64,000 nt of DNA from Marsupella aquatica (Eukaryota; Marchantiophyta): NCBI GenBank assembly GCA_973895155.1, contig OZ316891.1, forward strand, positions 7,378,001 through 7,442,000. The letters are read 5' to 3'. A program made the translations under genes and the position numbers. Positions 22,709 to 35,398 of this stretch are shown here, in pieces. Positions within the stretch are counted from its first letter, which is position 1; each line of letters opens with the position of its first letter. The notes under the pieces were generated by a model. That model did not search any database. It was not told where the DNA came from and was given only the letters and a program-made list of their open reading frames with translations.

Positions 22709-23250
22709 GTGACAATTCACAAAGGCTTGGAATTGTGCCAAACCATGAAAGGGGCTCTAAGTCGGGCCAATGCTAAGGTGGCAACTTTGCAAGTGGGGCA
22801 TAGGGCGTTGAAAGATGTTATACTGGCCAAAGAGGAGACCATTCAAGAGAGGAGTAGATTATTGAAGAAGGCTTATGACCAGGTTGGCCACTTGCAAGGA
22901 GCCCTGTCCACCAGGGTCAAGGAAGCAGAGGAGGTAGTCGTCTTGAGGGAGGAGCTGGTAACAATGAAGCAGGTCTTGAGGGGAGTTGACAACCTCATGA
23001 AGGAAATTTTGGAGTTGCAAGGTCAGGTGAGCGCTTATGAGACAAGGGCCAAGAGGGTTGACGTCTTGAGCCTTGGGATGAGAAAGAAACTCTGTCAGCC
23101 AAGTATCCCCCCTCATTATTTCTCCAAATACGTTGGCCAATGCCATTGACGCAGTGATCATAGAATTGACCAAGACATACAAGGGAATGTTAGAAGCAGC
23201 CAAGAAGGACAAGGATGAGTGCAAGAGCCTTGACAAAGAATTAGTTGAGG
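22709..23250 (+). pseudogene. Coiled-coil ORF of a decayed retroelement-like block
   Basis: An open frame from 22709 to 23149 encodes 146 residues that are almost entirely coiled coil, with heptads such as LKDVILAKEETIQERSRLLKK and VVVLREELVTMKQ. A frameshift near 23095 leads to another 50 residues (AVIIELTKTYKGMLEAAKK). A separate frame (23245-23565) follows with no recognised domain and a basic end. The composition resembles the coiled coil at 4505-5299. It may be the C-terminal part of the gene whose start decays around 21.0-21.5 kb. No enzymatic domain is visible. Confidence 0.4.
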
Positions 23251-23570
23251 GTAACCCGTAAAGCACTACTAACAGAAGGCAACGTCTGGCCATGGACCCA
23301 TTGGGATGCCAGCGAAGATGCCAACAAAGTCAGTAACCCCCAAATTACTTTTGCCACCGGCCCGAGTTTTCCAGTGGAATTACGTTCTGGTGATGAGACC
23401 ACCTTGTGGGGTGACACCATTGGCCCCGCCATTGGCCAAGGATACATCCAGGCATTGAAGGCCTTGACCACTTTACGGAAGCAAGGAGGATCGGGCCAAA
23501 AGTCTGGGAAGACTACTCTGGTTAAGAAGAGGGGGGTGTGTCCACATCCATACAGGAGGCAGTAAGGGTA

Positions 23571-25990
23571 CCGGCTAGATGATGATCTTATTACAAGTGA
23601 GTAGTCTGATGAGGGTTAGTGCGTGGGCCGTACGGATGTTGGTCGTACAAACATTGAATTTTGAACTATCTTAAAAGCAAGAGTTTATAGACTTGTTAAT
23701 AATAGCTTGCCAAGATGAATCCAACTAGGTAAAGTATGCCCCAAACAAAGTTGAGCTGAAAGTGATATGAAAATTTGAGTTTTGGCAACGTCCGTACAAC
23801 GTCCAGGTGAGTGACCACCGCCCAAACCCGGCATGAGGCCATGACCAGTGGCCTCCCCTATAATTACTTGGGGGCAGCCGTGGCCGCACGGACAAAATAC
23901 GGGTGACGGTGGCCAAGGAAATTTTGAAACTCGGTAAGCCATATCTCGGTCATTTGAAGTCCATTTTGGGAGCATTTTGGGGGTTGCGATGAGGACGGCA
24001 GTGGCCATCCAGAAAATTTCTTAGGACTAGATTGTGAGGAACTTCTGCTTTCAACAATTCCTGTGGCCATGGTAGTGACAGACGGAGGTGGCCACATAGT
24101 CGGAAGCCAGACCATGGAGTATATAGGACTAGTCCAAGTTTCCCTTAGTTGTAGTGGTGGCCAAGAAATTAATGCATTGCTGGCCGCCTATAGACAGCAA
24201 TAGGGTTAGCAATGCATGTGTGCCGCATATGTTAGGATTTTTTTAGGTTAGCAGCACCGCTAGAGGATGACAGCCAGCCAGGGCAGTGGGCTGCCAGACC
24301 TTGGAATGCTTGTGTGCTCATGTGTTGACTTTTGGCTATTTAAATGGCAGCCTCTGGTAGGAGAAGGGGGGAACTTAGTTGAGTATTTGGTTTGAGATTA
24401 GCATTGAGCAAGAATAGAGAATAAATTTGGAGCAGTGAGGTGGAGTGGTGCTCATTGTCCTGTGAGGCTGGAGTTGGGTAGACGACAGGAGGCCGGGTTG
24501 CCCATGCAATGTGTTACATTGGCCACCAAAATATAAGGACTTGGTTGATTCTCACTATTGTTTGGGTGGTGTTACAAGTCTCTCTTTTTCCACGATTGTG
24601 TTCTTCCCCTAGAATGAATGTTTAGAGAAACCTGCACGGTTTGGTGAGCCTTGTGAGTGGGAGTGATGACAATACTCTGCCAAAGGCCAGTAGCTAGGCG
24701 CATAAACATGACAGTCCATGAGACTTTATCAAAAGCCCAGAACATGTGTATTGTTGGTAGACTTGATCAAAACATATATTTTGGGGAGCAAAAATAAGTC
24801 TGATCATCCTTACTAGTAGGAAATTAATCCAGATAGCGTCCCTCCATATCAACATATGATACAGATGATTATTAGTAGAAGAAAAGCGATATTTATGTGT
24901 TAATCATTTGATAAGTAGGTGAATACATGGAAGTTACCATCTTGAGAAGTTGGTCATAAGTCAAACCCCATAACCTAGAGATGAGCACCAAAGCACCAAA
25001 TAGGCCCAATTGTAACGCCCTAAGACACATTTGCAACAAATGTTGAGATTTCATGTTATTGTTGGGGTTATTGCTTGTTGAGGTTAAGAGTAACTTAGGC
25101 ACCGTGCCTGGACCAGGGCCTTGTGTCTGGACTTGAGAGCCACGCCTGAGTAACGGTCATAAGGCATGCTTGGACTACTAGACCCACAATTAGAATGGGC
25201 ATAATGTTTGGTTGTTTGAGGATTGTGAGAACTTGTTGCGATCAACATTCAAGTGCCTATGACTGTGCACAAAAGAAGGCAGGTCAAATGGACCTTGTTA
25301 AGCCCTCAGGTTGGGGGCCAAGGACAAAGGACCTAAGTTGGCCCTGTAGTGATAGGTCTCTAGAAGCATATATGAGGGATACACTCTCACCTGGTCATCA
25401 AAGAGCTTGTGATCAAGTTAATAATCTCTTTCAAGTTTCTACCCAGGCTAGTGAGCCGGTTACTTGTGGGGAAAGTTTAAGTTGACAATCTACCTGGAAG
25501 CCTAGGGAGGTTGCTTGGCTTCCAAAGCTCAAGTCACCTGGCCCTAAGGGCCGTGACCTTGAGTTCTACTAAATGTCCAGGACCCATAGTTAGTAGCTAA
25601 GTAAGCCTTCAGATCCATAAGCATGAGGTCCATGGGAGATCCTCTTCTTGTTATTAGATCCATTGCAAAGCTTGAGACCTAGGATATAAGGCAAAGTACT
25701 TCCTGGCTTGGGAAAAGGATGATGCGCAACACTGATGGAGAAACTCTTAAAAGATCCATAGCACGAGATAGTGTTGGGGACACAGGACATATAAAGAATG
25801 AGGAAGGGAACGCCCTTAATTACTCCAACCTAAACCCCTCCAAGGGGACTAAAGCCCTTGCTACAGCCCTTACTCCATTGTATACCCCTCCAAGGGGACT
25901 AAAATGTGTGGGCCAAAGTGAACCTTATCTCTAACTAATCAAGGCTAGCCAACTAACCCTAGTAAGGCCAAACTAATTACAACCAACATC
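23571..25990. other. Gene-free repeat-rich segment
   Basis: No supported coding frame. TGTTAGG near 24232 resembles an LTR start, but I found no partner. TACCCCTCCAAGGGGACTA is duplicated near 25840 and 25891. The stretch 25300-25440 is related to 44930-45070. Confidence 0.4.
25300..25440 (+). repeat. Dispersed repeat shared with 44930-45070
   Basis: Both stretches carry GGTTGGGG(G/T)CCAA, GGACCAAAG/GGACAAAGG, then AGGTCTC(T/C)AGAAGCATATATGAGGG in the same order and orientation, followed by a TCTC(A/C)CCTGGT-like phrase. It may be an LTR or leader of an unclassified element. Confidence 0.65.
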
Positions 25991-25999
25991 ACAAAAGTG

Positions 26000-26275
26000 A
26001 GTTGTATATTCATTTGATATCTAGGTTGTTAGTGTATAGAAATATATGTATATCAAATTCACAAGCATTTTAGATATTGACCTCCATTTTGCATTAGATG
26101 TATATATCTTTAATGTCAATGTGATTGCATATCCAACACTTTAGGTGAACATAATTGATCAGGGTGTCATAAAACAACAACAAACATCTGTAAAAATTTG
26201 GACTTATCTATTCTACACTAAACAAACATCCAAATGACCAAAAAATATTTTTGTGAGGTAGAATTAGAGTCAGTT
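26000..26275 (+). repeat. Dispersed repeat, copy in plus orientation
   Basis: The inverted partner of 19010-19285, with matching ordered landmarks (TGTTAGTGTAT, CATTTTGCATTA, TATCTTTAATGTCA). Confidence 0.75.
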
Positions 26276-28553
26276 CACATTACACTCATAGAAAAGTACA
26301 CTTGTATCACAAGGTGAAAAATGACTCAGAGACTTATAATGGGGTTTTACCAATTCCACGTGGATGAAAATACAAAGAAAAGACTGTCAAAGGACAATTC
26401 AAAAATTCAAAATAACAAAGGAGAATCGGAAGTTTGAAGACATGGTTTGACCTTCAATATCTCAGTTTATATCTAGTGGAATTGGCTCTTCTTGGGCTTG
26501 TTAGAAGCAACTTGGGAAGATCATTTCATGCCAACCACTCGTACACCACTAATTTTCATGTAGAGTTGAGAGATTTGTGAATTTTAAAGATCACTCGGTC
26601 ATTCATTGTCCATACATTATGCTTTGAAAAGGTTTGTAGCAGCTAACTTTGACATTGAGTAACTCCCTCAATGCTAAATTAATGGAATCTTATTTCCTTG
26701 CATTAGCTAGAAACTGCTCGGAAGATTATTCAAATGAGCCTATTAGGATCAAATTTCATTGAAAATTGAGAGGCATACAAGTTTCAAAGAATAACGTCCC
26801 ATTTTTTGCCACGATTCACTCATCTGTGTAATTTGTATTCTACGACTAGAAAGAGGGTTTCACATCCAGGTTGCAAAAATATAATCTATTCTATCCATTG
26901 CAGGTCAGATGCTTCTATGTATATAAGGGGACTTTAAAGAAACTAGTTGTAGTATAGCATGCTCATGTACGAACCTCTCTCCACTCCTCCCAGTCGACTG
27001 AATCAATAAACACCAGTGAGGTACTACTGTACAAATCATAGTTTTTTTATGTACACAGTTACACAGCAGGACAATTAAAAAATGGAACTCAACTACTCAA
27101 GCAAAACTCTGGTACAATTATTGTTTGGGTTTGGTACGTGAACAATGGTGTTCAATGAACAAACAACCAGGACAGTAGTACACTTCTCGATCTACTTGCA
27201 TAATTAAATTCACAGCAGAGTTGCTGGGCTCGGCTAGCTAGCTTGGCTGAGCTGGCACTGGGTGATCACATGAGTGGGAAAATATTTTTGTACTATAATA
27301 TGCAATCCGAAGTCTATTGTTCAATGAAATATTTTGTAGAGTGCGGCCATAGGCTAGAATTTATCTAGTAGGATACAGTTTTGATATTTCTACTATGCTT
27401 CTAACTAGCCGTGGGCATAAGGAGTCTGGGGACATGGAACCCTCTCTGTGCATACGTGCACGCATTTTAGCTAGTGAATTTAGACATATTCAAAGACTAT
27501 CGTCGAGTAACTCTTTGAATGTTTGATTTATTAAGCAAAATCAAGGCCAAAGAAAGGGCAGGTAGGTATTATGTTTTGATGAGTAACTTCTGGCCAAATA
27601 AGTGCCAAGAAGTTGATGCTCAGATGTACCACAAAATTTTACCACCAGATCCCAATGGAGCAAACACTTCTTGATACCCATATAATGAGCTTGTATACAA
27701 AGAACTACTTGAGAAAAAAGTAAACACTTCAGAGTAATCCATCCAGGTCTATGGTCTGTCAGAGTATATTGCCAAAGTGGTGGTGCATCAGAGCTTTCAA
27801 TTCATAATACCAATGTAGGAGAGTCCATTTTATTGTAAAAATTTGCCAAATTCTGACCTTGTGTTTCTTGGTGCTACTTCAACAAAATAACAACTTAGCC
27901 GGTCACCAAAATCCAACTTGAACCCCACCCTCAATTGCCAATATTCTTGAGAGACAAGTAAACAGGGTCAACCCTGCCACCCTCCTCATAGGATATTCAT
28001 TCCAAAGAGACTCGCCACCGCTATAGTTCCCAGTTTCCAACTATCCACCCTGGTCTGCAGTTAGGAGTACGTATAGTGTTGAAGATTTTTATATTCTTCC
28101 TCCCCCCCTCCTTCCTCCTGGCTTGCTCACCAAACTGGGACCGTGGCTTGGGGAGACAATCATCTCTTTCCGGAGTGATAGTTTCACGAGGTTGCCAGCC
28201 GTCCTGAGGAGATGCAATGGGCTGTCACCACAATGGCTACATGCCCAAATACTTTGAAAAGCACTGGAGGGTGCGCTAAAGAACAGTCACACATTGCGGA
28301 AGGAGCTGCCTTGATCATCCACTTAATAGGCTGGCAAAACTGGAATATGGAGAGAACTCCAGCATTTGATATAATTTGCAGCCTTGATTTGTGTGCAGGT
28401 GGCAGTTCAGCTCAATGCCAAATATTGTTCATCTTTATCCAAGGACAAATTAAGGCACATGAATTAATCACTTATTTCAAAGAAACCCAAACAATCTATC
28501 TTCTAATCTTTCTTTCTGGTAGTCATAAGATGGAGCAGCTTTCTACTAACCTA
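26276..28553. other. Gene-free spacer
   Basis: AT-rich sequence without a supported ORF or RNA gene. The plus-strand frame at 28212-28637 has no domain and runs into the repeat arm that begins near 28554. Confidence 0.4.
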
Positions 28554-28708
28554 TACCCCAAACTACCCATTATTAGTGACATGCCCCCAAACAAATTAAT
28601 TATCAACATGCCCCCCATTTTGTATTTGGGTCAGTAGTAACTTGTATATGGTTTCTGTTGCAGCCCATGTGGCAAGATGCTACTGGCTAGCCTTAACCCA
28701 CGGTAACC

Positions 28709-28735
28709 GACCTTCCCCTTCCCCTTCCCCTTCCC
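28709..28735. repeat. TTCCCC microsatellite
   Basis: Four tandem copies of TTCCCC. Confidence 0.9.
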
Positions 28736-29649
28736 CGTTGTGTTTTCCTGAGTAAAAATGAGTACCAATTTAAGTGTTAGGTTTTTGTGAGAGGAGTGTG
28801 AAGCAAAAATGACATATTTGTACCCATCTCAAACCAGCAACTCTGCCATGCACAGGGAGAGGGAATGGAAGTGGGTTAAAACTAGACAAAAGTGGCCCAG
28901 AGAGGCATGGCTGTGTGGTAACTCACTTGAGTTGAGACTCATGGGTTTTGAGTTCAAATGCTCAGGCTGACTATTCTCCTTATGTGAGGTTTCATAGATT
29001 TCCCCTTAATTAATCCGTGGACCCCATGTTCATCCAAGGAATGTGCGTGTGATGAGTGAAATCAATTTTTAGCAAGGTGGTAACCAATGGTTTTGAGTCT
29101 CCCGATGGTATTGGTGTGTGCTCGTACAAAACAAACGCTCAAAGATAGAGGAGATTTATCAAACGGAAGGTTGCATGTGGAGGAATTAAGTTTTTTGATG
29201 GTTTTTGCTTACACATTGGAAAAATTGTTATTCTACCATTCTTGATTGATCATTTGTGAGTTACATACATTGAGCATTACCACCACAAGACAGACTGGAG
29301 GACAACACTCAGCTGTTGGCGAAAAAGCGCTTGTCAATTTGGTGGGAAGAACACACAAAACGAACGAGCCATCACTTCACACAAAGGATTTGTAGTTTTT
29401 TTATTTAAGAAAGCTTTGGTGTGAGGGGGAGACCAACAATTGTTTCTTTGACATATATAGAGGTTGAATTTGGCGTCAACCTATGTTCAGAGTGAGCTTC
29501 AGTTGAAGACTAGAGGGATGCAAACAATTCGAGCCGGGAAGCAAGCATTGTGGACAAGCGATGATGACGTAATCAAAGAAATCAATTTGCAACGGCTAAG
29601 TTTGTGACGGTGACGAGATTGTGATATGTCTTAATCGAGAAAGGATTTC

Positions 29650-30125
29650 CAATGAGCCTCAGATTGACAGATTTTGTCAAGTTCCAAATGAGTTTTTGAA
29701 TTCCTTTGCCTTTCCAATGAGTGTGAGTATAAGAAACTTTGATCATGAGTTCATGAATTCTTTTAGCTTTCCAACATTGAGTACGACATTGATAAATTTC
29801 ATGTCAGATTTTGTCACGGTACTAAAGAGATCATGAGGTTTTCAATCTCTTTAGCTTTCTAATGTGTGACATTGAGATTATTTGTCAAGAATTAGAGGGA
29901 TCATGAATATCTGAATTTCTCTAGCTTTCCAATGAACCTAGCTAACATTGATGCTTTTTGTCAAGTACTAAGGAGATGATGGGTTTTTAATTTTAGCTTT
30001 CCAATGAGTGTGACATTGAGAGATTTTATCAAGACACTACTAACAAGGTCATGAGTTTCTAAATGGTTATCTTGAGTTTTCCAATGAATCAAACATTGAT
30101 AGATTTTATCAAGTACTAAGGAGAT
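29650..30125. repeat. Degenerate ~80-bp tandem repeat
   Basis: About six diverged units contain variants of TTTCCAATGAG, ACATTGATAGATTTTGTCAAG and ACTAA(G/A)GAGATCATGAG. Confidence 0.75.
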
Positions 30126-30283
30126 TGATTATTTAGTTTTACAATGTGAAGCCAAAGTGGTTTTAACTATGTGGTTAGTGTGAAACAATCAATTGGTTTT
30201 TTCAAACTTGCAAACAATTAAAAAATACAAGCATTTTGATATAAAACACTGATATCATTGACAAACATCAGAATGGTAACTTT

Positions 30284-30538
30284 ATTTACAGACCTCCATG
30301 AGAGGTCTCTTGTAAATTCTCTTCCACGAGGTTACGCCACATCACCACAACCAGCCACAAACAGGAATAATCATACTTTTAATACTAACAAACGTGCACA
30401 TTCCTGTTTCTGGCAAAAGCAACATAACTTTTGGGGCGCCATGTTGTGAATATTAAACGTAAAAAAACCAAAATACAAAAGAAGAGATGTCATTTAGTAA
30501 AAGAATTTACAAGAGACCTCTCATGGGGGTCCGTAAAT
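30284..30538. mobile_element. 255-bp miniature element with 37-bp inverted repeats
   Basis: The left arm 30284-30320 and the right arm 30502-30538 are inverted copies with two mismatches in 37. The core CATGAGAGGTCTCTTGTAAA is exact. The inner ~180 bp has no coding potential. No target duplication was found, so the superfamily is not assigned. It lies just inside the right arm of the larger inverted-arm structure, which suggests nesting. Confidence 0.85.
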
Positions 30539-30705
30539 ATGTATAAAAAGAAAAATAAATTACTAGACAAGTGACTTGTCACATGATAAAGTGAATCCAT
30601 ATACAAATTGATATTGACCTGAGTACAAAATGGGGGGAAGAATTGATAATTAATTTTGTTTCAAGTGCACATTAATAATATTGGGTAATTTGGGGGACAA
30701 ATTAG

Positions 30706-33484
30706 TGAACAGCAATAGGGCTTAGGGTCGTTTTGCATGTACATTGGCCCTCAAGAACGCGGCCTTTCACAAAGCCAAACTTACACAGAATCAGGCATTT
30801 GGTTTAACAACTCGATCCTCCCCTGTGTTACGTGTTGGATGTGCTGAGGGGCTCGTGTCCACCTCTGTTGTTATGTGCGGCTTAGTTTACCGGGAGCAAT
30901 AAAGGGGATTGAGGCTGCCATTGTTGTATGTGCAGATCAAAGGTCGGGACTGTGAAGGGCCGCAAGGTTTGCGTGCCTTGCCCTTCCAAGTCCTAGTTTA
31001 GTGCCGTAAAGATGGCCTCGTTCAGGGGGCAGTTTTGTTCACTCAGGGGCTGCCACGGTTTGTCTGAAAGGCGGTTTTTTGAAAGACCGTCTACATGCAA
31101 GACGGCCCTTAGGCCTTTCTTGCATGTGCAAGAGTCCTGAAAACTGCGGCCCTTACCAAGCCACAAATGTTGGGGAAAAGTTAAAACCAAATGTTTTGTT
31201 TTATTACATTTAAAGGTTCGAGACCTCAAGGGCCGGAAATTTTCCAGCCCTTGCCCTTGTATCTCCACAAAAGAAGCCATCAGGACTGCCGCCCTCTCGT
31301 TGCCTCAACTCATGACATGAGTTCATTTTAGGGCCGATGTGCAAAGGACCAAAGACATGCAAGACGGCCCTTAGATGTCGCAGCTTCGTGACAGGAAGTC
31401 TAGGCTCTGGACCCTAATCCTAAACATCGCTACAGAGTCGTGCCCCGGTTGCTGCAGCATAATCGCGACCATGGGTGCTCGCTGCTGGGGAGTGGCACAA
31501 CCTAGCTAGGGAGCTACTGTAGTGTTATACAAGGGGCTCAAGGAAGTACTTCATGGATTTTTATTTCGCTCATGGCCCCATCTAGCCTTTCGTTGGCCAG
31601 CTTTAAGAAGATTAAAAAAAATTACGGAAATGATTGGTTTGGGTATGAGCATTAGAGTAAACTACACGGTACTGTTTGGCACTGTCCTTGAATTGCCGTT
31701 GCCATGACTACAGTGGTTGTATGGTATCGTAGTACCGTTAGCATAGTACAAGTGTAAAGAAAGAGTACGCACACGATGGGTCGAAGGATACCTGGAAGTT
31801 ACCAAAAAGCACGAAATATAATATGCACAGTAACGCTGTGGGAAGAGCATCCAATCATCCATGATCCGTCCATTCACCATGAATTCAATTATTTCGTTCA
31901 ACAACATCCGAAGGACTTTTGAATGAACTCAACTATAAAAAATAAATTCAATTAAATATAAATAAATCCATTCACGTGTACCTGGGTTGAATCTCATTCA
32001 ACGGCACCAAGGTTTAGGCACAATCACTTGTTTTCAGTTTTCAATTATGAACAGTGAAAAAACAATTGAAAACCTTGTTTAAACCATTTGGCCAATGTAG
32101 GGTTTTCCCTATACCAGCCAAGTACAGGTATAGTGTACTAGTCCAAACAGTTTGATATGGTATTGAACTGATATATATTGGGTCACTCAAAATTCAAAAT
32201 ATCAAGGAATTAGTTTTTTGCCAGACCAAAGCAGGGAAAAATCCCCACCTGCACCCTCCCATAACTTTCCTATTAGAGAGAAAACCAGATCTGGAAGGTA
32301 TCCCCATGAGTCAAACCAGGTTCCACTACACGCCTGGTCTTCAAAGAAAAAAGAGGAGCATTCAATCAGGCGGGCTTGGGTCACTCTGTTCAAGTTGGTA
32401 TTGGAAAAAACACACACACACATCAAAATAATTTAAAGGACAAACAAAGAAGCAAGGGTTCCCCCCACCCAAGGTGATAGTCCAGTTGCATAGCTTGCGT
32501 TCTTGGTTGGGCTTCCTTTCCACCTTTCCTCACAAAAAAAGTCTGAAACCACAAGAGGAGCATACATTGCACCTGGGTGTATATATCACACTGCCAACTA
32601 CTAAAAAGCTACAAAGTGGGAGACAAGACCCAGGAAGACCAAAGAGCTAAATTTAAAATGCCCAAGAGTCACACACAACTGCCAATGAAGTAAAGCCATA
32701 CTCAACCCTTCAACAACCCAAGGACTTGGAGCTCACTCTCTTTTTCATATTTTATCAAACTAGTGCTTTATAGATGATCAAAATAGTTGTTTAAACTCCT
32801 CTAGTCCTGTCAAAGGGGGTTTCCCCTTCAAGGAAAACTCCTCTGTTTAGTATAAAACTAAAAAAGTACTCCTCTTCACACACTGCAAGGGCTTGGGGTG
32901 ACCTTTTTTATGACCCTCAACAAAGTTACAATATCCAATCTTGATTGATTCCATTTGATTGGATTTGATTTTTTGATTATTTATTTTCAATTTATTCCGC
33001 GTGTACCCCGTGGATGGGGAGAACCTCAGGCCAGAGAGGCATGTAAGAAATATTAGAAAAACAAGTCCTAAAAGGGAAGAGCGGCAAGGGCTCAGTACGC
33101 ACGGGACTATAGAACAGCCCTGCCTGCTCAGTCAAGTACCAGTCTATCAGGTTCTTCCCTTGCTCCATCATACAATCCAAATTGTTTGTTACTACTTCAC
33201 AGAAAGAGGGTATCATCATATCCTCTCGCCTATCCTAACATATACATTAAGAGGCCGGTCTAGAAGTACCAGTTAACAATGCAGGGTCATGCAAAAAAAT
33301 CCACATTTATTAGCTCTGCACTCCTAGAACCAAAAGCATTGCAGCCAACAGTGCTTCACTGAATCACAAAAAACCAAGTCAAATCAGGAGAGATAGTTTG
33401 ATTCAAGAGCTTCTCTGGCACTTGCAAGTTGATTTCCTGGCAGGTCCTATAGCTGCTCCAACAACAACAACGTGGTGAAGGATG
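30706..33484. other. Gene-free spacer
   Basis: ACATGCAAGACGGCCCTTAG occurs at about 31093 and 31356. The first copy also forms a small hairpin with TCTTGCATGT. No supported coding frame. Confidence 0.4.
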
Positions 33485-33831
33485 TGTTGGGCATTTATTC
33501 TTAGGTTTAGGGTTACAATTGTAACTGTATTTAGGGCTGACCTTAGTCACGGACTAGGTTAGGTTAACTAGGTTTCACACTATATCACAAATGGTACGTG
33601 TTTGCTTGGACAGGAGGAACTTAGGCTCATTGTTATGGAGCCACTTGAGAGATAAAGAAATCTTGTATTGCAGAGACTTGGTATAGCAGACGAGCCTATA
33701 GTACAATAAATTTCTTGTGTGTTTCCATGGTTGTAGCCTCAGCTGAAGTGAGCCATGTATCTCTTGGTGTCGACTACTTATGCGTTAGATGTTCATCGGC
33801 TTGCCATTGTGAATTTCATATTTGCTCAACA
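33485..33831 (+). mobile_element. Solo Ty1/copia LTR
   Basis: A 347-bp segment starts TGTTGGGC and ends GCTCAACA, with near-matching flanks GGATG and GGGTG (4 of 5 bases), consistent with an old 5-bp target duplication. It aligns with the split LTR at 1694-1825 plus 7588-7807. CAATAAA at 33704-33710 could be the LTR polyadenylation signal. No internal element sequence is attached, so unequal recombination between LTRs is the simplest origin. Confidence 0.85.
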
Positions 33832-35090
33832 GGGTGTGACCTGAGAAGACCAACTTTTATTGGATTTGAAAGTGTAATGGAGTACAATACACATTTGTAT
33901 TTATAAAGCCATTGCCTATGTTGTCACTCTAATGTGTGTTGGCGTACTATATTTTACAGTATAAAAGAATGCCAACAAAGTTTTCATGGGAGTTTTCATA
34001 AAAGCTCAGATAAGTATTTTCTAGAGAAAATCAATTTTCAAATTAACAAGTTTTAAAATATCAGTTTGGGGAGTGAACAACATATCGATTGGGGTGAGTT
34101 AGGAGAAAACTTCACAACATGTTATTCACTCTCCACAGTGATGCCTATTCCCCAATCCAACAGGTCTCTCTCATTTCTTTTGTTATCATTGTCAAGGGAT
34201 AGCATACTAAGGACACCCAATAATAAGACTGTCTCTCCCAAAGTCTACCATTATAGCATGCTCATCCTGGAACATGCTTTATTTTTTGTCTTGTAGTGAT
34301 CTGAAAGTAAATAAAATATGAGAGCATAGAAGTGCTGTTATATAAGTAAAGTGTCTGCCAAGAAAAGCAAAGTGACCAAGAAAAGGTACAGTCAAACCAT
34401 GCTACGATGTGTGCACTTAACTCAGGGTGCCTTATGAATGACACTCCTTTCAATAAAAACCATAAACCTAGGAAAGAAAAACATGAGGAGAACTTAAGAG
34501 ACTATGCATTCATGTTCTTCAGCATCATTTCTCTCACTCGTGGTGGTGGAGCCTTTGGTTTCATCTCTAGGACCATAAATGGGGCTGCCAAAATAAGTTT
34601 AAACACTCTAGAATACCTAAAACTAAAGGGGTCTAAAAATTAATTAAAAATTTATAGAATACAAAGGCTGCCCCTTGATAAGGCAGATTGAAATGAAAAT
34701 ACATGACACAAAAATCTGAATAAGACAAAATCTGAAATGTGCATTCACCATTATAGCAGCTTCAAATCTGAATAAGACTGTCACTCCCAAAGTCTACCAT
34801 TACCACATTGAGCAAGAGGCCTGTCTCTCCCAAAGTCTACCATTACCACATTGAGCAAGAGGCCTCTATAGTATTAGGATGTCTCAAAGCTTCATAATTA
34901 CTGATGATGACTTTTGGCCATAGCTTTTTCATAAGGTGTAAAAGTGTTTTTCCTTTTGCCTCTAAAGGGACATATGGTCATGGCATGGCATATGACTAAT
35001 CTTATGGCTAAAAGTTATGGATCATCAATTTGGTAGTCCATAACCTTTTTGGTCTATAACCTTAACTACTAAGTTAAAGTTCATTAAATT
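33832..35090. other. Gene-free spacer with short duplications
   Basis: A 46-bp direct repeat (CTCCCAAAGTCTACCATTAC through GAGCAAGAGGCCT) occurs at about 34781 and 34827, with a related stretch at 34232. No gene is supported. Confidence 0.6.
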
Positions 35091-35104
35091 TTGAGATCAC
35101 TGGG

Positions 35105-35398
35105 GGCCTCACTCCATGGGAGATCACATATCATGCGCAACGTTTCAAATAATAAACACCCTAAAACTTAAGAAAATTAAGTAAATTTTTACTATATTTT
35201 AACCCATAACTTTATGTGAATATTCCCAAAATTTGCATTGAAATCCCCTGTAGTCCTTAGAATTCAAATTTGGATTAAAACACCCTTAATGTTCTTCCAA
35301 CAAAACTTCAAAGTCTTCTGCTCAGTTCACTTAAAAACACCCTAACTTATTCATGCACGATGGGTCAAAAGGAAAGAAATGAGGACCCTGGGATTGTA
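35105..35398. mobile_element. Probable third copy of the Mutator-type miniature family
   Basis: The left end TGGGGGCCTCACTCC with subterminal ATCACATATCATGCGCAACG resembles the ends of copies at 8267 and 19757. A right-end candidate ATGAGGACCCTGGG is its imperfect complement. No 9-bp duplication is visible, so either an end is eroded or the boundary is misplaced. Confidence 0.45.

Larger units (their letters stand above)
28554..30705. mobile_element. Possible 2.15-kb inverted-arm element
   Basis: About 100 bp at 28554-28652 reappears as its reverse complement at 30598-30705. Shared text includes CAAA(A/-)TTAATTATCAA, CCCCCCATTTTGTA and TTGTATATGG. The same arm sequence borders the fold-back at 9560-10175. 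Inside are a TTCCCC microsatellite, a degenerate tandem repeat and a separate miniature element. No transposase is encoded, so this may be a non-autonomous element or two solo copies in opposite orientation. Confidence 0.5.

Noticed and set aside
28885-28980. tRNA-like box A/box B spacing (TGGCTGTGTGGTAACTC and GAGTTCAAATGCT)
   Set aside because: Box B is imperfect and the anticodon and acceptor stems do not pair; at most a decayed SINE.
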